64,000 nt of DNA from NCBI GenBank assembly GCA_024138025.1, contig JAMXBD010001443.1, positions 124,001-188,000 on the forward strand, read 5' to 3'. Shown here in pieces: positions 1 through 12,062 of this stretch. Source of the stretch: Combretum micranthum (taxonomy: Eukaryota; Streptophyta; Magnoliopsida; Myrtales; Combretaceae). The notes under the pieces were generated by a model. That model saw only the letters and a list, made by a program, of their open reading frames with translations. It ran no database searches and was not told where the DNA came from. Position 1 is the stretch's first letter. Each line of letters starts with the position of its first letter. The translations under genes and the position numbers were made by a program.

Positions 1-2626
1 GAAAAAGATTGAATAGTAGTAGAAATAGCTAGAAGTCTTTTGAAAGTAAAAAGGCTTTGAGATAGAACTAAAAGGTAAATCCAAGATTCTTCATATGTTT
101 AGTTAGTGGTTTAATTAATCTAACACAAATTAGACCTATCATTTTTTTTCTTTGTTAGTAATGTATCTTGATTTAAGCATAGCTTTACAAAGCTATGTTT
201 TGGTGCAGCAAAATGATTCTTCATCATTTGGTTGGAACAATCAATTTAGGAAATTAGTAATGTTGAGTTCTCTTATTTAATTTTGATAATAATAAAAAGA
301 ATAAAGCATTTTTAATGAATTTGTTGAATGTGCAGTAAGATTTGCTTAAGACATAACTCATTTTGAAACAACAAGTTTGAATGAGAATAAGTTAGACTAA
401 TAAAATTAACTTCTATAAGAGACTTTGTCAAGACAAACTTTCAGATGACAGGTCAGATTAGTCATCAGATTACTTATCAGAAGATTGGATCCCCATTCTT
501 TAATTACTTTAGAAATTAAAACATGATTCCTCCTTGTAATCTCTCATTCTTTATTGGATTGGTGGAATAACTGGTGTGGAAGACCAAATCCCCAATTGTA
601 GAGCAAGAAGAGAGGACTAATTCACAAAGAAGAACCTCTACATATCTCAAGCCTCATTTATTTTACACACTTCAACTTCTTTTTATTGTCTGCTTGCATC
701 TCATATTATGATTTGTGCACGTTAAGATAAGAAAATTTTGGAAAAGTTTTAATAACAAAAAACTCACACCTTCCCTCTTCTTTGTTAATTGGGACCTATA
801 GGAAATAAGGAAGTACTAAATTTTAGATAAATTAGTGTTATTGGCAACGACTGGGCTAGTTGTTTAGATGATTGAAAGAGTACTTTTGAAAATGTAATTT
901 TCCTTACAACTGGAGTAATGATCTAGAGTTCTGGTGATCATTTTTTAGCAAGTGAAATCCTATATTCTAAGTTTTATCCTAGATCACCATTAGGCAAGTA
1001 TACCTATTGAAGCAATAGTTTAACAATTTATCCACGTATTGTCCATTAGAGATCTCAAGTAATAGTAATTGCACTCTTCTTCTTATCTAATTGACAAAAT
1101 CTAGTTAACTTCTTAATTTATATATAATTACTAAACTAATTATGATTATCCATTCATCAATCACAAGTCAAAATTATTAAATTGATCCAATTCAATTGCA
1201 AGATTACTTAGACATTGAATCCACAATAAGTCTTTCATTTAACTTTCTAATTCCCTCAATGATCATATGCCATCTTGAATTGTGAAATTCCTTAATTGAA
1301 TTAACATCTTTCTTAATATCACTATTCCCTAATTGTAAGTTAGTCAATTGGAATTTCTTCCTAATTAATAGAAACCTAGAACTACATTAATATCAATGAA
1401 TTCACTAATTGGGTTATCTTATATCAGAATAATAACCTAATATAGAAGATTTATATTGTCCTATCTTTAGGATTATAGTAAAATCTCTTCAATTATGTAG
1501 ATCTGTAAATAAAAATGATTTCTCAATTAACTATTATAGAATCAATGCAAAAATCAATACCTTAGAAATATCAATTCAAAAGAACAAATAATACACGCAC
1601 GAATTGGACTAAAAAAAACTTATAATCATAGATTCTAAAATAATTCTAGTTACATAATAAACTTAGGGTTCATCTTTGTCAAGATCAAAGAGTTACTTCT
1701 CCCTAGATCCCATAATAATAATAATAATGATAATAATAATAGATATGTAAAGCATGTACAACCCCTTTAATTTGATAGATCTTGCAATCCTCAATTGTCT
1801 CTTGGGTCCTTGACTTGCTTGCTCTCTTTCTCTTTCTAATAGTCTCTTAGATAAACCAAAATTCCTTTTTTCAGCAAGTGGAGACATCTATTTATATTAG
1901 GGTAAAGATTTGCTTAACATGGGTGCTAATATGACCACGTTAGAATTTGTATTTCACCAAATTTTAAGAAAATCTTTGCGAATCATCATAGCATCACCTG
2001 GAACAGGAGCACATGTTCATGCTTGTGCTAACTACTCTTATCACATTTCTAGATTATCACACTTCACTTTAGTTTTTTTTTTTTTTTTTTAACTAAAATT
2101 GGGAGCATGAGTTTTAAATAAGGGGACCTGTTGAAATATAATTCAAAATATCTATTTCTTTTTGTTTTATGGGTTATGAATTAGTAATAACAAATAAATA
2201 AATTTGTATCATAGTGGTAAATTGTATTTAAAAGTGTCTTTCAATTATCCATAATCTTTTATTTTTCATATAAGCCTATAAACAAGCAGTTTTGAATTCA
2301 GAGTATAGTAAAAAAGAGGTAATCAACAAAAGCTATGTCTCTCTAATTATCTTTTTAATTTTTGAAATAGTTCTATCATGTTATAGTTATAGACTTTGAA
2401 CACTGAGATATAGTTCAGGTCCTTTCTATTCTTCATTCTAATAATTCTCAATTATCCATATATGCTTAACTATCAGTCAATCACCATTGCTTTTATGTAA
2501 GTAATCAACCAATTATCAATGTAATTCACTACAGATAATTCTCGGCAATAATTGAGGAAAAATTGTTGATAAAACCATTTAATGCCACTAGCTATTAATT
2601 ACAATGCCCAACAATTCTGCTCTAAA
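1..2626. other. Gene-poor AT-rich DNA, possibly an old LTR relic
   Basis: No reading frame here looks like a protein gene. About 870-2100 has the texture of the U5/R part of an Athila-type LTR read on the minus strand: strings of 'aaccaatt', 'caattgaaaagaacaa'-like words and a leader-like end near 1640-1900. It does not align clearly with the LTRs at 25641 or 37452, so this is only a suggestion. A short AAT-type run lies near 1711-1740 and a poly-T tract at 2073-2090. Confidence 0.3.
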
Positions 2627-2689
2627 GTGCCTGTTTTTGACTATGCAGTGCCTGTTTTTGACTATGCAGTGCCTGTTTTTCTGCAGCCA
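2627..2689. repeat. 21-bp tandem repeat, three copies
   Basis: The word gtgcctgtttttgactatgca starts at 2627, 2648 and 2669; the third copy diverges after 'gtgcctgttttt'. The period is exactly 21 bp. It is a local minisatellite with no visible coding role. Confidence 0.85.
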
Positions 2690-3029
2690 TCCACTACGCT
2701 AACATTTCAAGTTGATCACTGACTTATTAAATGCTCAACCATTCATTTGTTGTTAAAGTCAGACAAGGTGGCTGTCTGCATATGCATATCATGGGGTCGT
2801 TGGAATGACTTTAATTGGGTATTACTTGCATCGCCAGTCCATCCATTGTATGAATAACAGTATATTACACACACATATTATATATAAGTGGTGTGTAAAA
2901 TATGTATAATGGTAAAATTTTTATTTAAGGTTTGTAGAACAGTTTCCCTAATGATATATTTCTTTTTTTTTTTTTCAATTAATGATGATGAACTTTTTAC
3001 CGTATCCAAATGTCCACTCTTTAGACATG

Positions 3030-3597
3030 AAGGATCCCATATTTTTGCAAGGAACAAAGAATCCAAAATATAAAAATTTTAACATATAAGGAATAATGTA
3101 AAGCAGCTCTACGATATATACTCTAAGCATCAATAATATTTTAATATGTAGTAGTACAAACAAAATATGAATTTTTTATTTAAAAAATTATTTATTACTA
3201 CAATTATGTGTCTAGAAATTGACTCATAATTTACATATATTTAATATAAAATATCCTATAAATTTTTTAAGTTGCATGATTTTTGCAATCGCTTAAGTCC
3301 TTTCTATAATGCGCCGCGTGTTGGGAAGAAATTCCCGCAGGTGGAATCCCATCTCGTTGCCTTCGTTTTCCAGCCTGCTTCTTTTCCAGGAAAGGACGAT
3401 GTGTATATATATATGTATGTATGTATGTATATGTATATACTTTCTTTCACTGTCTACACATTAATCTTTCGGAAATTGATCAATGGACTAGTTCAGGATG
3501 CACTACAATTTGTTTGTATTGTGATTGAGAAAGGGAGTTAGTAATTGGATGAAAGCTGCAGGACATGAACGACAGCAAGCAGAAATAATTCAGATTT
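3030..3597. repeat. Duplicated block, copy A (upstream of plantacyanin)
   Basis: This stretch aligns by eye, in the same direction and order, with 8951-9432. Shared landmarks are 'tttttgcaaggaacaaagaatccaa', 'tactctaag.atc', 'attactacaattatgtgt', the 'ataatgcgccgcgtgttggga' segment, 'ggactagttcagg.tgcacta' and 'ggacatgaacgacagcaagcagaaataattcaga'. Copy A lies about 3 kb before the plantacyanin start; copy B lies about 1.4 kb after its stop. This fits two units of a former tandem array about 5.9 kb apart. Confidence 0.75.
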
Positions 3598-6503
3598 AGA
3601 GAAATTTTGAGGTAATTTGAGTGGAAAATTCTATAGTTTTGTTACTAAATTATCCAAACAGTTGTCTCACCTTTAAACGAAATAGAATAATTAATTTATT
3701 AAGTATTTTCATGGCTTGATTACCATTGGATATCAATATCAGCCGTATTCCTTAAAAAGACATAATACGATCAAAATATTTTCACCTTATCAATGAATTG
3801 TTTAGTAGCTAACTTGGATTCTCAAAAACAATACGGATGAACACGGAAGGTCTGACTTTTTAAGTACAGTTTCATACTATTTCATTTGCTAACTTTTGTG
3901 TGTACCTGTTTCTAACAATTAATTCATTAGGTAGCTACAAAATAGAAATAAGCATGGTTCACTTCCTAATCAGGATCAGGAACTGGACTGGTTAGTCAGT
4001 TCCAGTATCAGCACCAGTTAGAAACTACTAGTTTCATAATTTATAGACAATTTTTTACCCTAGAACTGAATATCAATGGCAGTTTCAGATGGTTTTATTA
4101 AAAAAGAAAAGAAAATTAGAGAAAACATTAAAAGTAATATTAAATATATAATTATTAATTTTTAAATTATTTTACATTAATAGTAAAATATATTACATAT
4201 TGAGCAACACAACAAATAAATATAACTTTAAAGCATGCATAATTTAATTTAAATAAATTTCTTCTAAAAATGAAATCTCATTTCTTAATAACTTTATATT
4301 ATTTTTTGTATTGTTATTTTTTTTTTAACCTTCTAGATTATTTTGTAACCACACATTACTAATACACTATGATTAATATTGGATGTGTTTGTGTATATGT
4401 ATAAGTGCGTATCCTAAACAACCATTTTTTTTTTTTTGAAAATTGGGTAAATACTTTAATACTCTTACACCAAATTATTATTTTTTATTAGTTTAGAATT
4501 ATCTTATCAAAAACTAAAATTTATTCATTTATTTTTAAATTTTAACTTGAAAAAAATTTATCAGTTCCTTAGTTTTGAAATCAGACTAGAAACTGGGGTT
4601 CCATAAAACCATATTGGAATCGTGGAGATGATTCTGATTCTTCAATTTCAAGACCTAAAACTAGCAATTCCAATTCTAACTCGATTCGAATGCAAATAAC
4701 AATCTATACCATATTACTATGGTATTAATAACACAGTAATTTGAAAATTAACAACACAAAAACATATAAAGTATATATTATAAATTTTTTGGCCGAAGTA
4801 TATATTATAAATTTAAAAACCTTCATTTGAAAAAGTGAGCAGAGGTTTTATCCAAAAATACCGACAATAATTTTTTTCCCCGTCACAAAAGTGTGCTGGG
4901 GTGGAAATGCCGGTGTCTAAGCAATAACTAAACGCTTATTTGTTAATGATATAAATATAGAGAATTTAATGATTTCTCTAAAATCTCTTCGCTAATACAT
5001 ATTACAATTTTAGGGTAAGAAAGTTCTCTGTCACTAAAATAAAATTGCTTTGACATTTTTGTTGTTTTTATCTAAAATATGCAAAGACAAAATTAGGCAA
5101 GTGACGACGACCTAATTATAACTAGAGAAGAATTATTTAGATGGTTATATATGAAGATATGTTCCCACTTTTTCTTGATTAAAATATAAATAAACAAACT
5201 ATACCTTCTTAGATAATTTCAAGTGTTATTGATAACTTAATCATTTGCATTATTTTAATGCTTGCATCACCAAGGCGTCATCCGCTAGTATATTTTTGAG
5301 TAAATGGGCTTTGGTTCCAGATTTCAAGCCCTTGTTTTGTCCTAAATTACAACAATTTGCATTGACGTGATATATAACGAAGTACGTGTAACACAGCATG
5401 AGAATTTGGACTGAGAAAGGAAAGACAAGGAAAATTGTATTATGTCTTGTTTTTTTGGGAAAAGAAAGGGAAGGAAAAGGAAAAGGGAAAGCGAAAGAGA
5501 TGAATTTAAAGAGAAAATTTTTTATTTGATCTCATAAAAAAAAAAAAATTCTCTCCAATTTAGAAGGAATAGGATTAAATTTAAATAAAATGACAAGTTT
5601 ATATTTAAAACAAATGCACAATTAAGTTTTATGGACTTCCATGGTATTTTAAAAATGAAAAAAGAAAATATATCAATGACTTTTCTTTTAACTTTTTATT
5701 TAAATAAGAGAATTTACAATTTTCACTTTCATTTTCTTTCTTCTAATTCTCTCCCCACAAGTGAAGAACCACTTCCATGGTTGAATTATAAATGCAAGTT
5801 TACTTATTTTTATAATTAATTAATTAAAAAAATAAGTATAAAGTTCTAATTGGTTCGTTGGAATGTCAACATTACACCATTGTTTTAGTTCAAATAGTCT
5901 ATCAAGAAATAGATGTTGTAGATAAAAGAAATATTTTTATTCATAAATAAATCAAATAGACCCTAGAATACTGGAGAAAAAATCCTAAATTTATTACCTA
6001 CAATTTTTTTAAATAAAAAAATTCAGATAATTGATGATTTTAAGTTTCAAATAATTTATTATAAAAACTAATAAATATTGGACATCAAATGTGATATTAA
6101 CTTTGAATATTAATATGAGATCATAACAAAATCACTTAAGAGTTTTCTTATGGTATCATGTTTAATTTTAAGAATACCATCGGTATTTTAAGAGCTTTTT
6201 TTCTTTTTTTGGCCATTTTTAAGAGCTATTTAAGTTTAGATTTATTTACCTTAGATTATTTATTTGTTTATTTATTTATTTTTTCAATATAGGTCTTTCT
6301 CCTTATACTTCCTTTACTTCCATGGGGATATTGGACTTTAACGATCACGCTTTAATATAGAATCTAATAAAATCCAGTCCCGGAACAAACAATCCGTCAA
6401 AAAGTTTGAAAATGGAAAAAGTGATTTGTAAAAGCATATGGGTGAAAAAATAATCCCGTTCTACTGTTCTAGAATGTTATGTTTTGTCTACCTAGATAAC
6501 CCC
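3598..6503. other. Upstream region of the plantacyanin gene
   Basis: No coding region is supported. At 3960-4030 and 4560-4690 there are clusters of 'ggaactgg', 'gttccag' and 'gaatc' words flanking a very AT-rich core, reminiscent of a small transposon remnant but without clean terminal repeats. A purine-rich run (ggaaaaggaaaagggaaag) lies at 5456-5505. Distal regulatory elements cannot be named from sequence alone. Confidence 0.4.
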
Positions 6504-6515
6504 TTTATAAAAAAA
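6504..6515 (+). promoter_or_regulatory. TATA box of plantacyanin
   Basis: The sequence tttataaaaaaa lies about 110 bp before the start codon, a normal distance for a plant core promoter with a short 5' UTR. The decayed second copy has ttataaaagg at the equivalent distance (46131-46140, start at 46240), so spacing and element are conserved between the paralogues. Confidence 0.7.
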
Positions 6516-6619
6516 GGTCACCAATCTCCTAAGTCCAAAACCCTTATCCCCTTCAGTTTTATTCTTCTTTCTTCACTTGCCTGAGCTTTTAGTACTTTGA
6601 AAAAAATAAAAAAGAAGAA

Positions 6620-7578
6620 ATGTCTCAGGGAAGAGGCAGTGCAGCAAAAGCCATCGCCGTTGCAATGGTGCTTTCTCTTGCATTCCTGTTCAATGTTGAA
6701 GCTGCAACTTATACGGTTGGTGGCGCCGGTGGCTGGACATTTAACGTGGTCAATTGGCCAAACGGAAAGCGTTTCAGGGCCGGAGACACACTCGGTAAGG
6801 TTCTTTTCTTGATTGTTGCACTGACAAGGTAGAATTAATGACATATTTGGGTCTATTTGGCCAAAATTACTGTCGGTTCTTTGGCACGGTTTTGGTGTAT
6901 ACGCATGTTGTAGAAAAAGTAAAAGCATGAATTCATAGTTAGGTTATTTTAGGTATGATCGCCACATTTGAAACTTTAATTTTATTCATTTTTAGTACTA
7001 ACATGCAAAAGGGCTGTAGAAATATTGAATTTTATCTATATCTAGCGATAAATAACTATCTAAGTTTTGCCTTTTTTTTTTTTTTTTTTTTTGCAATTAT
7101 TACTTAAATAGACTTTGTCGAGGTTTATAAACAAGTGAAAAAGTTTGTAAGTTATAAAAATAGATCAAATTTAGATAGCATACCAATATTTCTACTAATT
7201 CTAAAATTTTATAAAAAGTGAAGAAGAGGAAAAGTAAATTCAGAGTGTTTCAATTTGGCTAATTAATTACACCTTATTTAAGCTCTGTCCAATACTCACT
7301 GTGAACTTTGACACACCAACTTTAAGTCTAAATAAAATGTGACTCGTGATTTTTTGTTGTTTTGAGGATAAATTTCAGTTTTCAATTACGATCCAGCAAA
7401 ACACAATGTAGTGGTTGTGAACGGTCGAGGTTACAACAGCTGCAAGCCACCGGTGGGTTCGAAAGTGTACAAATCCGGGAGGGATCAGATAAAACTAGGT
7501 AAGGGAGTCAATTACTTCATCTGTAGCTTTCCTGGACACTGTGAAGGTGCGATGAAGATAGCTGTTGCAGCAGCGTAA
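6620..7578 (+). CDS. Plantacyanin / basic blue copper protein (two exons: 6620-6794, 7379-7578)
   Basis: This small secreted type-1 copper protein belongs to the phytocyanin family; relatives carry electrons in the cell wall and have been linked to pollen-tube guidance and stress. Joining 6620-6794 to 7379-7578 across a GT-AG intron (CTCG|gtaagg ... ttcag|TTTTC) gives 124 aa. Residues 1-28 form a signal peptide (MSQGRGS, then a hydrophobic core ending VEA). The mature part begins ATYTVGG..GWTFN. Copper ligands are His67 (AKHNV), Cys107 (FICSF), His112 (PGHCEG) and the axial Met117 (GAMKI); the last identifies plantacyanin rather than stellacyanin. Cys80 and Cys113 would make the usual disulfide. 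There is no GPI-anchor tail or proline-rich extension, as expected for this subfamily. No stops or frameshifts are seen. The family call is secure; the role in this plant is inferred. Confidence 0.95.
6795..7378 (+). other. Single intron of plantacyanin
   Basis: The 584-bp intron starts gtaagg and ends aatttcag, in phase 1 between Leu58 and Val59. A poly-T tract of about 20 bases at 7072-7092 lies inside it. This intron position, just after the Gly-Asp-Thr-Leu segment, is shared by the broken copy at 46426. Confidence 0.9.
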
Positions 7579-7835
7579 CTGGATGAACCATGATGAAAAA
7601 AACCTTCCACTGGACTAGCAAAAGGACCTTGTTCCTATAGTGCCCTTTGAATTTTCCGTATGTTTGACAAATAAATAAATGTCCATGTTCCTTAGTTCAT
7701 GGACCACCTTTCCTTTTCTTTTTATTTTGGCGTATTTGTAAGACAGGTTTAGGTCTACATATGTGAGCAGTTGTTCAATCTGTGCTATGAAATTATGTCC
7801 TGTTTGGATCGTCTGTCTTCCAACAGTCTGTATCA
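7579..7835 (+). other. Plantacyanin 3' UTR
   Basis: The sequence after the stop includes 'gacaaataaataaatgtccatgttccttagtt', with AATAAA-type signals at about 7669-7680. It is the best-conserved untranslated part between the two plantacyanin loci: the same words recur at 50281-50510. The mRNA end itself cannot be fixed from sequence. Confidence 0.6.
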
Positions 7836-7991
7836 TATATATATTACATATCAGTATTCGGTCTGTTTGATCGGTTTATGAGTGAAAATATTTATTTTTT
7901 ATCGGTATTGTTTTTGACAAATAGTATGTTTAAAAATGGTAACAAGATAAAATCAAAATGATATAAAGATAACGAAACAAACTATATATCT

Positions 7992-7999
<8 letters not shown>

Positions 8000-8023
<24 letters not shown>
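8000..8023. repeat. (TA)n microsatellite
   Basis: An uninterrupted run of TA dinucleotides, following a looser tata-rich stretch from about 7985. Confidence 0.9.
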
Positions 8024-8024
<1 letters not shown>

Positions 8025-8129
8025 CCTCCGGTTGCATAATAGACCACAAGATTACTAATCAAGCATGATAATAATTTTTAAACCAGTACTTTTTTTTAAT
8101 CTTTTTTCTAAATTTTTAAAATATATATT

Positions 8130-8950
8130 TACTTTTGGCCAAACTTTCCTTACTACGATAAATCTAATGCTATTTGGAGGTCTTTTGTCGGCAAGGAAAG
8201 CTTTAACACTATATTAGTAGGTAAATGTGTATTTTAAAAATAAAAAGAAAATATCATTTGATATGTATAAAATTCTATTTTCAACCATCTTTGATCATAA
8301 TTCTTCCATAGACTTTATTAATTCGCCACACTAAAATAAAAACAATCTCACATTTTACGAATTAATCGTTCTATTATATAATTAACTAGTCTTTATTGTA
8401 AGCTAAAATCTGAAATTATTATTTTATTTATTTATTTATTTTTTATAACAAGAGAAGAACAGCTTCTGCTTCAATATGTACGGTGCATGGCTAAGGACTC
8501 TATTTATTCTAAGGGCGCTTCTCACCCTAACTTTTTATGGGGTCCGCACCAACTACCTCTTCTATGATGTTTGGTCTAATATAAAACTAAACACCAACTA
8601 CCTCTTTTATGATGTCTTGTCTAATCAAATGAGAAAGGGTTATTTCCTTTGTAATCTAAAACTAAACACTAACTACCTCTTTCATGATGTCTGGTCTAAT
8701 CCAACGAGAAAGGGTTATTTCCTTTGTAATCTAAAACTAAACGCCAACTACCTGTTTTAAGATGTCCGGTCTAATCAAACAAGAAAGGGTTATTTCCTTT
8801 GTAATCTAAAACTAAACCAGGAATATGCTTGCATTGAGTCGTAGATTTATAGGACATCTCATGAATTGTGTTATAGTAAATATCTCTTTTTTTTACCCTT
8901 CCTTTCTAGGGCGTTCTTTTACCCTACAAAGCTTTGCAAGAAATATTTTG
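8130..8950. repeat. Block downstream of plantacyanin, duplicated at 49.4-49.9 kb and 50.7-51.5 kb
   Basis: Segments such as 'ggaaagctttaacactatattagtaggtaaatg' (about 8200), 'tatcatttgatatgtataaaa' (8252) and 'atagtaaatatctcttttttttacccttcctttctagggcgttcttttaccc' (about 8873) have counterparts in the same order in both later blocks. The copy here is interrupted by the 75-bp tandem repeat at 8551. Confidence 0.65.
8551..8817. repeat. ~75-bp tandem repeat, about 3.5 copies
   Basis: Units begin with 'aactacctcttttatgatgt' at 8551 (shortened), 8595, 8671 and 8746, each followed by 'ctggtctaat.caa..agaaagggttatttcctttgtaatctaaaactaaac'. Spacings are 44, 76 and 75 bp. The 94-codon open frame across it (8476-8760) repeats the same peptide and is a by-product of the repeat. 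Confidence 0.9.
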
Positions 8951-9432
8951 AAGGCTCCCAAATTTTTGCAAGCACCAAAGAATCCAAGTGAATTCTTAGT
9001 GCAAGTCTCTCTATCATACATACTCTAAGTATCGATGAAACTAAATTTTGATAGATAGTAGCATCTGGAAAATATGAACAATATTTTTCATTGAAAAATT
9101 ACCCATTACTGCAATTATGTATATAAACATGATCAATATTTATTCACCACTTATACACACACACACACGTGACACATTAATGCCTATAGATATATAAAAT
9201 TGCACGCACGGTGTTTGCAATCTCTTAACCACTTTGTATAATGCACCGTATGTTGGGAATAAGTCCCTATATGCAAAACGCTATCTTATAGTATTAATCT
9301 TTTCGCAATTAACAGATAAGGACTAGTGCAGGGTTGCACTATAATTCATTTGTATCATGATTGAGAATGTTGAGTTAGTTGAACAAAAGTTACAAGACAT
9401 GAAAGATAGCAAAAGAGCAAATAATTCAGAGT
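8951..9432. repeat. Duplicated block, copy B
   Basis: Counterpart of 3030-3597, in the same orientation. It carries a local (AC)n run (about 9152-9168) that copy A lacks. If the array had continued, another plantacyanin start would be expected near 12.5 kb; instead a Ty3 retroelement fragment lies there. Confidence 0.75.
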
Positions 9433-9677
9433 TGTTAATGAATTGGTTGCTAGCTACCTTCATTTCTCTAACATACTAGGGACAATTGAACAAGATAATT
9501 TAACTGTGCGCCTACCTACAAACACAGAGATGTATATATTGTTCAGGGTTCTTTTGGTAATTCGCTATAGACCATTATTTTGGATTAGTGATAAAGCTTG
9601 AAAAAAATGAGTCCAATAAGAGATATCTTAAGGGAATTTACTTGATAGGTTTAGAACAAAGATGCCAAACCGATTTA

Positions 9678-10650
9678 TTAGCCTTATTTGATTTTCTCAT
9701 GCATAAAAAAGCATAGGAAAATACCTTTCAGGGCTAATTTAGAATTCGTTTTACTCCAATAGGACTTATGTGGACCAAAATAGGTCACAAGCTCTTTTAT
9801 ATGATAGATGAAATATTTTCTAAGAGGATCGAGTTTCTTTTATGTAGTAAAAAGCCTTCAAACTCTTCCAAGCTCACATCTAAAGCCATTCCCATATAGA
9901 ATAAGAAGAATTGAATGATACCCATTAGATCCATGAGAGCATTGTAGAAGCATTGCTAAAATATCCTAAAAAAAGATCAAAACAGCTATTCAACGAAGAA
10001 TGAATTAAGAATGGTCGAGTTTATTGACATGATCTTTTATCACACTTATGCGCTTGAGAATCTAAGTTAACCTATTCTTTCTTTCATTCCTCTCTCTATT
10101 ATATTTGCACACAAATTATCATTTGAAAACTCCTCTCAAGTATGTCAGTTGTACGTGATTAGCCAGCTGTAATAACCTTAATTCTATTGTACGTTAATTG
10201 GAGACTCTACTGTGGATGTTTAAATAAAGCTTCCACGTTGTTTTCAATCTTGGTAGTATGTAGAATCATCCTAAATGAGGAGAGGAGCTTTTTATTTATA
10301 GATATTAGAGGCTAATACCAACCATTGGATGATATCTAGGTAGAAGGTTGACATCAAACGTTGCTAGCAACTATTGAATCGTTCTCATAAATCTAACAGC
10401 TAGCATTCGTTCCTTCTTTTCTTTCATAGGCATGGGTTTTAGATGTAGGCTTGGAAGAGCTTGAAGGCTTTTATTATATAGAAGAAACTAAATCCCCTTA
10501 TTAAATAGCTCATCTTTCATATAAAAGAGCTTTTGGTCAAATTTAGTCCATATAAGCCTAATTAAAGTGAGTCAAATGAAGTATAAATTATCCTAGAAAG
10601 ATTTTTTTTCAGTTTACTTTTTTGTGTGTGATATAACTTAATAAGGCCAA
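9678..10650. mobile_element. Fold-back TIR element without coding capacity
   Basis: The two ends are long imperfect inverted repeats. Left arm landmarks: 'ttagccttatttg', 'cacaagctcttttatatgatagatga', 'tagtaaaaagccttcaaactcttccaagctcacatctaaa'. The reverse complement of the right arm (about 10650 down to 10380) reads in the same order 'ttggccttattaag', 'caaaagctcttttatatgaaagatga', 'ataataaaagccttcaagctcttccaagcctacatctaaa'. Arms of at least 220 bp, and probably about 280 bp, enclose a spacer of roughly 400 bp. No open frame or transposase remnant was seen. Long arms and lack of genes fit a non-autonomous Mutator-like or fold-back element. I could not find a target-site duplication, so exact ends and superfamily are uncertain. 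Confidence 0.75.
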
Positions 10651-10876
10651 AAGCAGAGTAAAATGGTCCACTGATCCACTGATCCTTACTTTAAGCTTAT
10701 TAAGCCAAATCTTCTGATACTATCTGTTATTGAACTCGATCTACTAAACATTGTTACTAGCTTAAGAGATGAATTCATGGCATTGAAATAAGCCCAAAGC
10801 TCAATTACATAAATGACTCTCTATGTATATAAAGTTTAAAACCTTTATTTCAATAGATGGAATGAGATCTTTTCAA

Positions 10877-10934
10877 GTGTGTGTGTGTGCGAGAGAGAGA
10901 GAGAGAGAGAGAGAATGTGTGTGTGTGTGTGTGT
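10877..10934. repeat. Compound (GT)n(GA)n(GT)n microsatellite
   Basis: A gtgtgtgtgtgc run passes into about nine GA units and then into about eight GT units. The apparent 72-codon frame starting here is a translation of the repeat. Confidence 0.95.
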
Positions 10935-11289
10935 ACGATTATCCTTTTTTGTCACAAAGTGCGCTATAATGGAAGTAGTGGTATCAAACAATAATAAAAG
11001 ATTTATTTGTTCTAATAGCACAAATGTAATGGAATTAAGTTATTCATATAAAATTAATGATTGTCCGTTTGTAAATGCAAATATGGGATACTTCTGACCT
11101 ATAATATCCTCTAACAATAAAGGAAAGAGAATATCTTTAATTAATTAAAATTTCCTTTGATTGACGAATCAACTTAAAGATGATATGATTGTCTTTGTTA
11201 TGTATCTTTACTAGTTTTACCTAATATGCCTGGATGAATTTAGATTAAGCACTGATTTCATTATGACAAAATGCTTGAAATGTCCACTT

Positions 11290-11560
11290 ATAACTTGTAA
11301 GCTGTCAATAAATTGAGCCAAGCCAAGTTGAGATGAGCTTTAAGGCTCAAGCTTAGTTTATTTACAATCAAGTTCATGTTTGAGTTGTGTCAAGCATTTT
11401 ACTGAATTTGAAAATATAGGCTTAATTTGGTTTACTTAAATAAACAAGTTTTATTTCAAACTCTAAATTCGATTTAATTACTAATCGAATTCGAGTCAAA
11501 TCGAGCTTTGGCAGTTTATGTGCAATTTGGCTCATGTGATGCCCTAAGATATGAGATAAA
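11290..11560. repeat. 'gagcc/aagct' type dispersed repeat
   Basis: This stretch is built from variations of 'gagccaagccaagttgag', 'ggctcaagctt', 'caagttcatgtttgag' and 'atcgaattcgagtcaaatcgagc'. Such word patterns mark a common class of plant interspersed repeat. Terminal repeats and target duplications were not found. Confidence 0.4.
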
Positions 11561-11799
11561 TTTAATATAGAAAGCTAAATATACAAATGTAAATATATAA
11601 ATAAATTGATGAATTGGTTATAAACATTATATCATATATATTGTAGAAAAAATTAGTTGCTAGTTTTAACATATATATACATATATATAACCATGAGTTT
11701 GATTGATCACAAGTGCTTCTCTTACGATAAGAACAAAACCCTAACATCTAATGTTTGATTTGCAGGTAAAAATGAAGTAAAGTGGAGACTACTTCGAGT

Positions 11800-12062
11800 G
11801 GGTCTCTAACTCCTCAACTGTTACTCAATCACAGGGGTTTGATACCTTTTTCTGCATCTTATTTTTGTATTTATATTCTTTAACAGATTTGTTAAATCCA
11901 ACTATTGTTTATTTGAATCCAGCTGTTGTATGTTATGTAACTGTTAGATCTAGTTCTATTGCTGTTAGATCTAGTAATTTCCTAACGGATTCTATTACAA
12001 TCGGCTAATGAGCTATGCATTACAAACAGCTAATGGTACATGCATCTATTATATTGTTATGT
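11800..12062 (-). repeat. Probable 3' LTR portion of the Ty3 element at 12.06-12.85 kb
   Basis: It lies just beyond the end of the polyprotein on the minus strand and carries spaced 'ctgttagatctagt', 'ctaacggattctattacaatcggctaatgagc' and 'aaacagctaatgg' motifs typical of a short LTR. No second LTR was found, so this is placed by context only. Confidence 0.35.

Noticed and set aside
3960..4700. Transposon with 'ggaactgg' terminal repeats
   Set aside because: The words cluster at both sides, but reverse-complement comparison gave only scattered short matches.
6518..6928. 136-codon minus-strand frame across plantacyanin exon 1
   Set aside because: It is antisense to a well-supported exon and has no family signature.
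8476..8760. 94-codon open frame with repeated NTNYLFYDV peptides
   Set aside because: It translates the 75-bp tandem repeat in one frame; no start context, homology or second copy supports a gene.
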